From Larix kaempferi (lineage: Eukaryota; Streptophyta; Pinopsida; Pinales; Pinaceae), in the NCBI GenBank assembly GCA_027924585.1, contig BSBM01000865.1, positions 6,623,001 through 6,687,000 of the forward strand: a DNA stretch of 64,000 bases, read 5' to 3'. Within the stretch, counting starts at the first letter, position 1. Every line of letters starts with the position of its first letter. Below are positions 1 through 11,359 of the stretch, piece after piece. A model generated the notes under the pieces. The model was not told the DNA's origin. It saw only the letters and a program-made list of their open reading frames with translations, and ran no database searches. The position numbers and the translations under genes are program-made.

Positions 1-365
1 CATAAATATGTGTTTTAGGGATGCCTTTGGACCTTTAAAATACTTTTGAAAATCCTCTTTCAATTCTGGTCAATGTAGGTAACTTTACTAGTGATTTCCC
101 TTTGACTAGTATTGGTCTCTAGGTCTCAAATTGACTCCAAATCCCTTCAAATATTCAAGGAAGGTGTATGAATGATATTAGTACTTGAATATGATTTTTA
201 GGGATGACATATGGTCACCAAAATACCTCTGCAAACTCTCTTAAGATTCTGGACCAAGTATGCAATTTTACTAGTAATTTGGGGTTCAAATCCCCGTGAG
301 GTGAGTACTGAAAATGGCTTCCCAAATGCCTCCAAACCCATCAAATTTATGAACAGAGGTATGTA
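1..365. repeat. Degenerate tandem duplication, about 183 bp
   Basis: Two diverged copies lie head to tail. The motif TTAGGGATG followed by an ACTAGTRATTT landmark starts near 15 and again near 198, giving a spacing of about 183 bp. The copies differ by many substitutions and small indels, so the duplication is old. The left edge is cut by the window. I see no coding signal. Confidence 0.5.
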
Positions 366-2168
366 ATGTGTTAAGTATTTTATTAAATTCTCATATGCAC
401 CATTAATGTATTATTACAACTGTTCTCACCCTCTCCCATTCGACTGCAAAAATCCCCAATTCGACCCTTGGGGAAATGGCACTATTTCACCTCCCAATAC
501 AACTAAACTGAGTAAAAATGCTTCAAATGCTCAATTACAGTACATGAAACTTGTAGAATATATCCATGGCAGTATATTGATCACAAATATATCAGAGAAT
601 CATCCATTCATTCGAAATCATCATCAATACATTGGCTCACAACAAGGTAGTGGGGAAATGGCATTGTTCTTCCATTAAAAATGAGATTTATACATTTCTA
701 CTTGGAATTTCGACCTGAAACTTTTTGGAGATGAAGAACAGAGTATTTAATTCATATTACAAAATAAATGGGGCATTAAAAGCTTCCCCAAAGAGTACAA
801 TAGCTCACCAAAAATGCCCTCCCTCAAGGATCAAGAATATGCCATCAAAACTGGAAATGGTTGAAGGAGTGAGCTGCAATAGAAGAAACCATGAGCTGCC
901 CTGTAGATTACACCTACAAATAAAGACTCCATTAAAGCTCCAAATGAAAGGTCTGAATGGCCTTTCCAATTACCAACTTGGATGGGAATCTTTCACCCTC
1001 GAATTTGGCTAAGGCAAGAAACTAGTCATCCACTAGCTCTCCCTCTTCACAAATGCAATTACAAATTCTACAAATGATCAAAAGCCATTCTCATACTTCA
1101 TTTATACATTTTAAGACCCAAAATAGCCTTTTAAGGGTCGAAATCCTCTCAATAGATTCAATATATTTCCATTTAGGAAATATTCCACATTTGCCACTTG
1201 TCTCATAGTTCCAACCTTCCATCTTCTCCCAAATTTGATTTTGAGTCTCTTTGGCTTCTCCAACTCCCAAATTCACCTTCCTTGAGCCTATTTTTGGGGC
1301 TAGCATGTCATAGTGGTCAGATGTCAGAGGTCATGTCTGCAATTTGTCATAGTTGTCATAGATGCTCCATCATTGGTGTCATAGGAGCTAGGGAATCTAG
1401 CCCAAGTGTCCACAAACTTCCACTTTGACTCTTTATCTTCCATGGAGGTTACCAATCCTTCCCAATTCGACCTAAGATGCTCAATGACATGTGTTATAAC
1501 TTACCAAATCACCCAAGAGTGTTCACATTCCAATTAATTTGAATTTGCAAAATAGAGATACCATGTATTATGAAAAATCAAGCTAGTGCAGGTCCCACAT
1601 CCTCCATTTGTCTCCAAAACCATTTGTCACCTATGATTTCTCTTGAATTTCTTTATTCACTCTATTTATTAAATAATTGAACCCTTCTAATGTCTAAACA
1701 TCATTTATTATCCCCCTTATTCCAAATCCCAAAGCTTCTACCCCAAACCTAGGAAACTAGTAATTTTCCTCCTTGGCAATTATTTGACCCTTAACATCAA
1801 TTTTATAAAGTCTAATGAATATGGCTAATGTGATTAGGCCATTGTGACCCAATTCCAAATTTGGGACATGACACATCTTCTCTCCATGTATTTACTAGTT
1901 CTACTATTTTTTATTCTCCTTCTCTTTCTTCTATTCTATAGATTTTTTGAGATTTGCTTCTCATTGTCATATATTCCTTATCCCATTTGATGTAGTAGTA
2001 CATGTAGGCCCAAAAACTCAATACTCCTTCCTTACAGTTAAACTAACCCTTACAAGAACCATGCTTGACATGTAATACAATGGTTTTTATAATAATTATA
2101 CTTAAATCTTGCACTCTACTATCATCATTATATGCAAAGTTTCATCACTTGTTAATGGAAGTGTTCTC
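366..2168. other. Intergenic stretch, nothing recognised
   Basis: The open frames here are short, have no recognisable motif and overlap one another on both strands. Composition is AT-rich. No LTR ends, terminal inverted repeats or RNA gene motifs were seen. The stretch ends at the target site of Copia-1. Confidence 0.5.
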
Positions 2169-2173
2169 TCTTA
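2169..2173. repeat. Copia-1 target-site duplication, left copy
   Basis: TCTTA directly precedes the TG of the left LTR. The same five bases directly follow the right LTR at 9777-9781. A perfect 5-bp duplication supports these exact element ends. Confidence 0.9.
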
Positions 2174-2664
2174 TGTTAAGTTTAAACCAAATAACCAAGC
2201 AAGATCACTGAAAGAAGCATAATCACAAGATAGACACACAATATATCCTGGGAAACCCTCATGGGGTAGAAAACCCAGTAAAGCTTTCCTCAATAAGATG
2301 AACAACCAAAATACAAGATGTGCTCCTCCTTCCTTTGTCTCCTTAGCTGATCTCCCAAACAAGTGCGCACTCTTCCACAAGTGAGTGAATGATCTAATGA
2401 GGAGTTCACCTCCTCTATTTATACTTGACTCTCAACTGACTAAAAGACCTGTTGGGGCCGACATCACCTAGAGAAGTCTAATAACCCCTAAAATATAACT
2501 ATAGGGCCGACCCACACATGGTGGGTCTAATAACCCTAGTTAATATCAAACCCTGGAGGAATAAACATCTCCAGATACATAGTAGGATTACCTCGGAGGA
2601 ATGAAACATCTCCGGAATAATTAATGTACAAATATAATATTCTTAGAAGTTACAATATTCAACA
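2174..2664 (-). repeat. Copia-1 3' LTR
   Basis: Matches 9286-9776 with about five visible differences. In element orientation it starts TGTTGAATATT and ends TTAACA. It carries the complement of a TATA box (CTATTTATAC, 2415-2424) and three inverted repeats: 2509-2527 (GACCCAC/GTGGGTC), 2553-2574 (CTGGAG/CTCCAG) and 2594-2614 (CGGAG/CTCCG). Confidence 0.95.
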
Positions 2665-2675
2665 CTCCCCCTTAA
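2665..2675 (-). other. Copia-1 polypurine tract
   Basis: On the minus strand this reads TTAAGGGGGAG and directly abuts the 3' LTR. This is the expected place and composition for the plus-strand DNA primer. A near copy of it lies 2.1 kb away at 4795-4805. Confidence 0.85.
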
Positions 2676-2794
2676 CGAGAAGGATATTATAACAACATCT
2701 GTAGCAGCAAGGAGTCATTTACTACATCATCTATATATCATCGGAAGCTTTCTTCAATTCATCATCATCAGTAACTTGACTAGTTACTGGAACA

Positions 2795-3125
2795 TCAACA
2801 TCGTCATCAGCATCGTCATACGATTATTAGCATCGTCATCACACGATCATCATCATTATCGCCATACGATCATCAACATCGTCATCACTCGATCATCAGC
2901 ATCATCATCACACGATCATCGTCATCATCATCACACGATCATCAACATCGTCATCACACGATCATCAGCATCGTCATCACACGATCATCAGCATCGTCAT
3001 CACACGATCATCGTCATCGTCATCACACGATCATCAGCATCGTCATCACACGATCATCAGCATCGTCATCACACGATCATCGTCATCGTCATCACATGAT
3101 CATCAGCATGATCATCAGCATCGTC
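2795..3125. repeat. 23-bp tandem array (CATCGTCATCACACGATCATCAG type)
   Basis: Units of mostly 23 bp built from CATCGTCAT, CACACGAT and CATCAG recur with starts near 2946, 2969 and 2992. The sequence is rich in ATC/GAT trinucleotides and contains CGATCATC/GATGATCG inverted elements. It is the first of five arrays inside Copia-1. Long open frames across it follow from the simple composition and are not counted as genes. Confidence 0.85.
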
Positions 3126-3154
3126 ATGGAATGATGTAAACCAGTCATGTACCT

Positions 3155-3785
3155 TTTGAACCGAAGTCCAGGGACGATCCAATCCTATCATTATCGAAGA
3201 CATACGTCTACGGCTCTTCTTTCGGACTGAGGTCCAGGAATGATCCAATCCCTTCATTCTCGAAGACATACGTCTACGGCTCTTCTTTCGGACTGAAGTC
3301 CAGGAATGATCCCAATCCCTTCATTATCGAAGACATACGTCTACGGCTCTTCTTTCGGACTGAAGTCCAGGAATGATCCCAATCCCTTCATTCTCGAAGA
3401 CATACGTCTACGGTTCTTCTTTCGGACTGAAGTCCAGGAATGATCCAATCCCTTCATTCTCGAAGACATACGTCTACGGCTCTTCTTTCGGACTGAAGTC
3501 CAGGAATGATCCCAATCCCTTCATTCTCGAAGACATACGTCTACGGTTCTTCTTTCAGACTGAAGTCTAGGAATGATCCCAATCCCTTCATTATCGAAGA
3601 CATACGTCTATGGCTCTTCTTTCGGACTGAAGTCCAGGAATGATCCCAATCCCTTCATTCTCGAAGACATACGTCTACGGTTCTTCTTTCGGACTGAAGT
3701 CCAAGAATGATCCAATCCCTTCATTCTCGAAGACATACGTCTACGGCTCTTCTTTCGGACTAAAGTCCAGGAATGATCCCAATCC
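3155..3785. repeat. 66-67-bp tandem array, about nine copies
   Basis: The unit contains GAAGACATACGTCTACGG, TCTTCTTTCGGACTGAAG and CCAATCCCTTCATT. Starts of the TGATCC landmark at 3241, 3307 and 3374 give periods of 66 and 67 bp; the one-base difference is CCAATCC versus CCCAATCC. Copies are nearly identical, which suggests recent expansion. The array shares sequence with the adjacent 87-bp array. Confidence 0.9.
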
Positions 3786-4138
3786 CCTCAACTGTCCACT
3801 AAGGACTTCATTCTCGGAGACCTCATGTCTACGTTTCTCTTTAGGACTGAAAGTCCAGGGATGATCCAATCCCCTCAACTGTCCACTAAGGACTTCATTC
3901 TCGGAGACCTCATGTCTATGGCTCTCTTTAGGACTGAAAGTCCAGGGATGATCCAATCCCCTCAACTTTCCACTAAGGACTTCATTCTCGGAGACCTCAT
4001 GTCTACGGCTCTCTTTAGGACTGAAAGTCCAGGGATGATCCAATCCCCTTAACTGTCCACTAAGGACTTCATTCTCGGAGACCTCATGTCTACGGCTCTC
4101 TTTAGGACTGAAAGTCCAGGGATGATCCAATCCCCTCA
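3786..4138. repeat. 87-bp tandem array, about four copies
   Basis: CTCAACTGTCCACTAAGGAC recurs at 3787, 3874, 3961 and 4048, and a truncated unit starts at 4135, so the period is exactly 87 bp. The unit shares GGACTGAAAGTCCA, GATCCAATCCC and ACGGCTCTCTTTAGG-like blocks with the 66-67-bp units. It appears to be a longer derivative with an added segment of about 20 bp. Confidence 0.9.
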
Positions 4139-4500
4139 CATGTTCATCAAGAACATGTATCCTCATCATCATAACATGTATCACCACAACATGTATCATC
4201 ATCATCAAAACATGTATAACCATAACATGTATCATCAACATCAAAACATGTATAACCGCAACATGTATCATCAACATCAAAACATGTATAACCACAACAT
4301 GTATCATCATCATCAAAACATGTATAACCATAACATGTATCATCATCATCAAAGCATGTATAGCCATAACATGTATCATCAACATCAAAACATGTATAAC
4401 CACAACATGTACCATCATCATCAAAGCATGTATAACATGTATCATCAACATCAAAACATGTATAACCACAACATGTATCATTAACATCAAAACATGTATA
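4139..4500. repeat. 36-bp tandem array rich in ACATGT, about ten copies
   Basis: The unit alternates ACATGTATCATCAWCATCAA and ACATGTATAACCACA-type halves of 18 bp. Each half has the palindrome ACATGT. Because 36 is a multiple of three, all frames remain open on both strands, which produces long false ORFs. Confidence 0.9.
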
Positions 4501-4680
4501 CATCTATCATCAAAAGTATGTATACATCTAATCATCAAAAGCATCTAACATCAAAAGCATGTATACATCTATCGTCAAAAGCATCTAACATCAAAAGCAT
4601 GTATACATCTATCGTCAAAAGCATCTAACATCAAAAGCATGTATACATCTATCGTCAAAAGTATGTATACATCTAATCAT
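4501..4680. repeat. 40-bp tandem array
   Basis: GCATCTAACATCAAAAGCAT recurs at 4541, 4581 and 4621, with TATACATCTATCGTC between copies. It shares the GCATGTATAC core with the neighbouring 36-bp array, so it probably arose from it. Confidence 0.85.
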
Positions 4681-4791
4681 AAAAATAAAGAATATAAGAG
4701 TCCTAAATCTAAATAATTCTAGGTGAGTAAGTGCAAAGAAAAATAAGTAACCTCATCATTGATGAGGTAGGCTTGTCTGTCTCATACTGTG

Positions 4792-7700
4792 TTACTCCCC
4801 CTTTCGAGGAGGGTTCTTCTGAACTACACCAAGCTTGTCTCGGAAGTGTTCAAACTTTACTCGAGACAGAGGCTTGGTCAGGATATCAGCAATTTGATCC
4901 TCAGTGCTTATATACTCTAGCTTGATAGCTCCTTTCTGCACCATATCTCGAATATAAAAGTAACGAATCTCTATGTGTTTTGACTTATCATGAAACACAG
5001 GATTTTTAGTCATCTTGATGCAGCTTTGATTATCACACATAATCACAGTGGGTTCCATTTCTAAGTCAAACACTCCAGATAAAAGTTTTCGAAGCCATAC
5101 TGCTTCACAGCTAGCAGAACAGGCAGCTATGTATTCAGCTTCAGCAGTACTGAGGGCCACACTTGATTGTTTCTTGCTGAACCATGAGATCATAGCAGAT
5201 CCAAGACCATACTTCCTGCCCAATCAGAATCTGAGTAACCATGTAATCTGAGTTCATGATTTCCAACATAAAATAAGCCAAAATCTAATGTACCTTTTAG
5301 GTACCTCATTACATGCTTTGCAGCTATTAAGTGAACCTTTCTAGGTTCTACTAGATACTGACTTAGGGTATTTACAGCAAAGTATATATCAGGCCTAGTA
5401 TTAGTTAAGTACATCAAAGATCCAATGATTTGTCTATATAAAGTTATGTCCACTAGTTCTGATGAATCATTAACTAATAACTTTAAGTTGGAGTCCATGG
5501 GAGTGGCCATGGCTTTACACTCCAACATATCAAATCTTTTGAGAATCTCCACAGTGTACTTACCTTGATTTAGAAAGATTCCTTTTGGTTCTTGCCATAC
5601 TTCTAAGCCTAAGAAGTAGTGCATCAGTCCGAGATCTTTCATCTCGAATTCTGAAGAAAGCTTCTTCTTGCTTTCAATAATCTGATTCTCATTTCCAGTT
5701 AGGAAAAGATCATCTACATATAACAGCAATATAACTGGTTCATCATCCATCACCTTGAGATAAAGATTTGGGTCAGCTTTACTTTTGGTAAAACCCATGC
5801 TAGTTAAGAAATTGTCAATCCTTCCGTACCAAGCCCTTGGAGCTTGTTTCAACCCATATAATTCCTTCTTCAATTTGCATACATGAGTTCTTCCATCATT
5901 AACCTCAAACCCTTGAGGTTGCTCTATGTATACTTCTTCTTCAATTACTCCATTCAGAAAAGCTGTCTTAACATCCATTTGGTGTAATTTCCACTTCATC
6001 ATGGATGCAATAGCCATAATAGTTCTAATTGAAGTATACCTGGCAACTGGTGCAAATGTTTCTTCGTAGTCAATTCCCTCCTTCTGAGAGAATCCTCTAG
6101 CTACAAATCTTGCTTTGTATTTTTCAATGCTTCCATCTGCGGCATGTTTTATTTTGAAGATCCATTTGGAAGAAACCACACTTTTATCTTTTGGCTTGGG
6201 AACTATATCCCAAACATCATTTTTCATTATTGACTGATATTCTTCTGTCATTGCTTCTACCCATTCTTTCTTCTGAGCTGCCTCTTCATAGCTAGTAGGT
6301 AGTTGATCCACAAGGTCACACATTAAGGCCATATAGTTGGATACTAGCTTTGGTTTCTTTCTTTCTCTAGTGGAGCCTTCAGGAGCTCCATATCTTTCAG
6401 CTCCTTGGATAATATCTCTAGCCCATGCTGGTCTTCTTTTCCTGGATAGTTCTGCAACAGGTGGTTCTTGAGGTTCCAGCATGTCATGATCCTCTGGTGT
6501 AGCTTCTTCACGGATGTGAACAGTCTCTGAATCTCTGGGTGATGAATCTTCTTCAAGTTGACACTTTCTGGATTTCTTGAGAGCTGCTTCCTCATCAAAG
6601 GTTACATCTCTACTTATTTCTATATGATGGAAACCTGGTATGTAGATTCTGAAGGATTTGGAAGTTTCACAATAACCAACAAACATTCCCTTCTTTCCTG
6701 AGGGATCCAACTTGGTTCTCTTTTCTTTTGGAATGTGGATATACACAGGACACCCAAATATTTTAAGATGACTTACCTCAGGCTTCTTACCTGTAAACAC
6801 TTCTTCTGGAGTTTTGAATTCAAGAGCACTGTGAGATAATCTATTTTGCACATAAACTGTTGTCTTGGCTGCTTCAGCCCATAAGTACATGGGAAGATCT
6901 TGGTCATGTATCATGGTCTTCACAGCTTCCATGATTGTTCTATTTTTCCTTTCAGCCACCCCATTCTGTTGGGGATTGTAGGGAGTAGTTAGTTCCCTTT
7001 TAATTCCAGCTTCTTTGCAAAAGTCCTCAAATTCCTTTGAGGTGAATTCTCCGCCATTATCTGTTCTGAGAGTTTTGATTTTCTTGTCTGATAGATTTTC
7101 TATTAGAGCCTTGAGCTCTTTGAATTTTCCAAAGACTTCATTCTTCCCTTTTAGAAAGTATATCCAAGTTTTCCTTGAATAGTCATCTATGAATGAAAGA
7201 TAGTATTCAAACCCACTTAAGGAAGTGGTGGGCATTGGACCACATACATCTGAGTGTATAAGCTCTAAAATGTTCTTAGTCTTTGTTTCACTCTTTGGAA
7301 AGGGGTTTTTGATATTTTTCCCTTTCTTACATCCTTTACATGAGCCATCATGATCAGCTTTTAAAACTGGTAGTCCTATGACTACCTTGCTTACATAGGG
7401 TAAGGCTTTAAAGTTGATGTGGGATAATCTTCTATGCCATAGCTCACTGGGGCTAGAGATCTCATGTGCAAGGGCAGCTTCTGGATGACCCTTGAGTTTA
7501 TAGAGACCTCCTTCTTCTTCACCAATAACAACTGCATCTTTAATTGTCTTCCCTTTGGACCACATGAGTACTTGTCCATCTATGAAGGCTACTCTGAAGC
7601 CTTTCTTATCTAGTGCTGAAATAGAGAGAAGGTTCTTCTTTAAACCTGGGACATATAAGATGTCTTTCATCTTCAAGGGTGTTCCAGAATCTAGCTTATA

Positions 7701-8822
7701 GCTAGCTTCACCAATTCCTTTGATAGGATATTGGTAGTCATCTCCTAGAGATACTTTCTGTGAAGAAGACTTTTCTTCAAGATTTGAGAAGGTCTTCCTT
7801 TGACCTGTCATGTGCTTGGAAGCACCACTATCAATGAGCCATGTATCTTCTCCAGGAGATACAGATCCAGAGAGTGCATAGAATAGAACATATTCTTCTG
7901 GATCTTCTTTCTTCACCTTACATCTTTTCCTTTTGGGTTTTACCTCTACCTCTTCTTCTTCTTCATCTTCTTCCTCTTCTTCTTCTTCACTATCATTTTC
8001 TGCCATATGTGCATGATGTATTTTGTGGAAGACTTTCTTCCTTTGAGAAGGACAATATCTGGAGATGTGTCCCAATTTATGACAACTGTAGCATTCTACC
8101 GTAGAAAAATATCTTGCTGAATTGGGTCCTCTTCTCTTGTTAGATCTAGAGAAGTGTTGAGATCCTTTGTGATCAACTCTCTTGAAATGACTCATTCTTC
8201 TTCTTTTGGTATGAGTGGCTAGGGCTTGGTCATCCTCTTTGAGAAGGGCTTCTCTATTTGCAACCCTAGCTTCTTCTTGAACACAATCCTCCCATACTAC
8301 ATCAAACTTCATGCTCTCTTTCCTGGCACACATGGTTTGTATAAATGACTCCCAAGATCTAGTGAGACCATTGAGGGCAGTCATCACAAGTTCATCCTCA
8401 TCGAGGGTATCACCAATTGCATCTAGTTGTTCCTTGATTTGTGAAACCCTTGAGAAGTAGTCTTGAATGGATTCTCCTTTGTGCATCTTGGTGCTCTTCA
8501 ATTTAGACCTCAGATTCATCTTCCTATTGATGTTCTTTCCTTCAAACATTCTTCCTAGGGCATCATACATTTCCTTTGGAGTCTTCTTGGAAGACACTTG
8601 GGGAATCAAGTGGTCTTTAATGGAATCAGCTATGATTCTCTTTGCCCTAATTAGATCTTTCCTGTGCTTTTCTTTGGCTTCATCTTCTTATGGTTCTGTA
8701 ACTTCCTCCTTGACATAATGAGCAAGGTCATTCTCTTCAAGAATGAGACCAATTCTGTATTTCCATGCCCGGAAATTCTCTATGCCTTCTAGCTTGTCTT
8801 CAAGCTTAGTATTTGGAGCCAT
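4792..8822 (-). pseudogene. Copia-1 gag-pol polyprotein, disrupted
   Basis: The frame starts at ATG 8822 (MAPNTKLEDKLEG) and runs to about 5200. It then changes frame and ends at 4792. The codon at 8688-8690 is a stop (codon 45). Numbering from 8609, visible features are: CCHC knuckle C173-C186; an acidic Glu/Asp run near 206-222; protease DSGA at 260-263; integrase LWHRRLSH at 390-397 with CKGC at 424-427; integrase catalytic triad D454, D517, E553 (D-62-D-35-E spacing); RT YGLKQAPRAWY near 918-928; YVDD at 964-967; RNase H start SDSDWAG near 1126-1132. About a dozen residues after DWAG are missing at 5200-5225, with a frame change. The remaining RNase H (STAEAEY, ADILTKPL) is in another frame. 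Add 71 to number from the ATG. Confidence 0.95.
4795..4805 (-). other. Second polypurine-tract-like motif at the end of pol
   Basis: On the minus strand this reads GAAAGGGGGAG and is followed at once by the pol stop codon TAA (4792-4794). It matches the true polypurine tract at 2665-2675 (AAGGGGGAG core). In compact plant copia elements pol ends very near the PPT, so this may mark the ancestral 3' end before the satellite block was acquired. Confidence 0.55.
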
Positions 8823-9273
8823 CTTCTCTTGGGGGAGTCCAAGAGACAGAGTAGACTTACTTGGAAAGTTACTTTTTACTTTTCCGGAAACTGAAACAGA
8901 ATTTTATCGCACTTTTGGTAGAATTAGGGTTTGCAATTCCTGGAGTTCTACCCAACCAAAAAGTTTGATCTAGGGCTTAAAAAAATGCTCTTGATGAGGG
9001 CTATCCAACCATGTAATCAGAAACCAAAAATTCCAACGTTTTTCTGAAACCAGAAACTGACGTATCGCACTTTTGGTAGAATTAGGGTTTGCAATTCCCG
9101 GAGTTCTACCCAACCAAAAAGTTCGATATAGGGCTTAAAAGAAAGGTATTGAGGAGGGCTATCCAGCCATGCAACCAAAAATCAATAATACCAACTTTGG
9201 GATGAAACCCTAACTTCACCAAAGAGAGAGAAAGAGATAATCTTACCTTGTGAAAGATGTCCTATTCAGTCTA
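8823..9273 (-). repeat. Copia-1 untranslated leader with 158-bp tandem duplication
   Basis: This 450-bp stretch lies between the primer site and gag. TCGCACTTTTGGTAGAATTA recurs at 8907 and 9065, so most of the leader is a diverged 158-bp duplication. Leader duplications also occur in Copia-2, with a 177-bp period. Confidence 0.8.
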
Positions 9274-9285
9274 GCTCTGATACCA
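9274..9285 (-). other. Copia-1 primer-binding site, initiator tRNA-Met
   Basis: On the minus strand this reads TGGTATCAGAGC and directly follows the 5' LTR. It is the classic complement of the 3' end of plant initiator methionine tRNA, used to start minus-strand DNA synthesis. Confidence 0.95.
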
Positions 9286-9776
9286 TGTTAATTTTAAACC
9301 AAATAACCAAGCAAGATCACTGAAAGAAGCATAATCACAAGATAGACACACAATATATCCTGGGAAACCCTCATGGGGTAGAAAACCCAGTAAAGCTTTC
9401 CTCAATAAGATGAACAACCAAAATACAAGATGTGCTCCTCCTTCCTTTGTCTCCTTAGCTGATCTCCCAAACAAGTGCGCACTCTTCCACAAGTGAGTGA
9501 ATGATCTAATGAGGAGTTCACCTCCTCTATTTATACTTGACTCTCAACTGACTAAAAGACTTGTTGGGGCCGACCTCACCTAGAGAAGTCTAATAACCCC
9601 TAAAATATAACTACAGGGCCGACCCACACATGGTGGGTCTAATAACCCTAGTTAATATCAAACCCTGGAGGAATAAACATCTCCAGATACATAGTAGGAT
9701 TACCTCGGAGGAATGAAACATCTCCGGAATAATTAATGTACAAATATAATATTCTTAGAAGTTACAATATTTAACA
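9286..9776 (-). promoter_or_regulatory. Copia-1 5' LTR with promoter
   Basis: Full 491-bp LTR. The TATA box GTATAAATAG (minus strand) is at 9527-9536, followed by a purine-rich start region. Upstream in element orientation lie three inverted repeats equivalent to those of the 3' LTR. Together with 2174-2664 it bounds the element. Confidence 0.93.
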
Positions 9777-9781
9777 TCTTA

Positions 9782-10145
9782 TAGGTCTCATGGGTTTGGA
9801 CCCACTTCTTTACCTTTTCATAACCTACAACACTTGGTTAGTGTAAATAAACACACAAAAAACAATCATACCTAGGGTTGGGCCTTCACTTAGACCTCTT
9901 GCATCAACGAGGCTACCTTTTACCACATGGGTTTCTTGATATTTGAATACTTTATATCTCTCATCAACCCCCTACACCCCTTTATTTCTATCTCTCATAA
10001 TCCCCCCCTCACTCTATCTCTTTGTTTTTCATACTACTTGTATTGCTAACCCCCTCTTCACTCTTACACCCCTATTGAACCCTCCCACCCCACCCCCCCT
10101 GCTCCTACACCCCAACCGACACCACAATACTAATGCTTATATAAA
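9782..10145. other. Pyrimidine-rich flank, no gene
   Basis: The plus strand is strongly C- and T-rich from about 9940 to 10130, with runs of CCCC and CTCT. The short open frame through it is low complexity and is not supported as a gene. Confidence 0.5.
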
Positions 10146-10420
10146 CTAGTGTAAATAATAGTGTATACACTAGTGTATATACTGGTATACCCACGTATAC
10201 ACTAGTAATATACACTAGTGTATATACATCAGTATATACACTAGTGTATATACATCAGTATATACACTAGTGTATATACTGATGCATATACACTAGTGTA
10301 TATACTGGTTGTGATGTATACACTAGTATATACGCACTAGTATATATTGGTAAACACACTAGTGTATATACTAATACATTGGTACATACACTAGTGTATA
10401 TATTGGTTGTTATCACTAGA
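10146..10420. repeat. Palindromic ACTAGT array
   Basis: Eleven copies of the palindrome ACTAGT occur in about 275 bp, most inside a longer self-complementary core TATACACTAGTGTATA. Spacers are variants of TACATCAG or TACTGGTTG, giving units of about 20-33 bp. Each unit is an inverted repeat, so the array can form cruciforms or long RNA hairpins. Confidence 0.85.
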
Positions 10421-11359
10421 GTTTTCACCTTGACTGCTAAGGCTCAAAGTCTAGAGAATCTTGAAGTTTTCAACTAGATGACTAGGTTTTGGTTTATGAA
10501 TATTTTTGCAGGTAAGGTGGGAATCAAGAACAAGGTAATATAGTGATGACTGAATTGTGAGCAAATAAAAGACTATGAGTATGCATTATATAAGGATAAA
10601 GCGTCAGATTGCGGAATGCATAATAAACATTAACCCATTCACAAGAATTATGGGATAGAAAACATATATCAGAGAAAAGAGTTATGAATTAGGTGTTCGA
10701 ACTGAACATAAAAATTCATTATTACAAAAGAACTAAATGGGCTCATCTCGAATATAATACCATCCAAGACAGTCTTTATATAAGCTATAAAAAGACAAAA
10801 ATACATGCATGCTACAAATGATGCTCTGTAGCTTGATCTCCAAGAACTATATCCTCATACAGTTCTCTCTTGAGCCTCTCGGCTGGGACCTCCCTTTCTA
10901 CATTGTGAACCATGAAATTTATATACAGTCATGCTCGATATCCTTTCCCTATTCTGAAGATTACATTAATTGAATATTGAATACCAGCTAGAGTATGTAG
11001 GTCTGTTGAAACTAAAAGCAGATAAGATATCCAAACAGTTAGCAGCCAAAAATAGATAATGATCGGATTTTGTTACAAAGAATACAGAGTAAATATAGAA
11101 AGAGTCCTTCGATGTCAATCTTAAAATCAATCCCCTGTCTCAAATTCTGGAACTGAATGCTAATTTGTTGCTTGTAGATACTCTAGAAATCTGGATGTGA
11201 TATTGATTATGATGTTGTATTCACTACAATTATGCCTTTTAATTAGAAATTGATTGATGCCTGATCATGCTAATCCAATCCGCTTTGAAATTCTGTTGTT
11301 GATTCAGAATTAATCATGAACTCTATTTGCTTGAGTGCTAAGGTCTTCATATCTTTGAC
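10421..11359. other. Intergenic stretch, nothing recognised
   Basis: AT-rich sequence with no convincing coding frame, LTR end or RNA motif. It immediately precedes an unclassified decayed coding region. Confidence 0.4.

Larger units (their letters stand above)
2174..9776 (-). mobile_element. Copia-1: nearly complete Ty1/copia LTR retrotransposon
   Basis: The element is about 7.6 kb and reads on the minus strand. It has two 491-bp LTRs that start TG and end CA, a perfect 5-bp target duplication, a primer-binding site for initiator methionine tRNA at 9274-9285, and a polypurine tract at 2665-2675. The domain order gag, protease, integrase, RT, RNase H is diagnostic of Ty1/copia. The LTRs differ at about five positions by eye, so insertion was recent relative to its neighbours. 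Despite this, gag has a stop and RNase H has a deletion, so this copy is non-functional. The unusual part is 2665-4790, about 2.1 kb of tandem arrays between pol and the 3' LTR. The sublineage (Tork-like is my guess) is not settled. Confidence 0.96.

Noticed and set aside
2171-2380. Open frame inside the Copia-1 LTR, repeated at 9271-9492
   Set aside because: It is LTR sequence present twice, with no known product and no start context.
2776-4544. Long open frames on both strands across the Copia-1 arrays (for example a 267-residue minus frame and His/Asn/Met-rich plus frames)
   Set aside because: They follow from tandem units whose length is a multiple of three or whose composition lacks stops. 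Several frames are open at once and no domain is present.
2795-4680. CRISPR-like appearance of regular repeats
   Set aside because: No unique spacers between repeats, no cas genes, and a plant retrotransposon setting.
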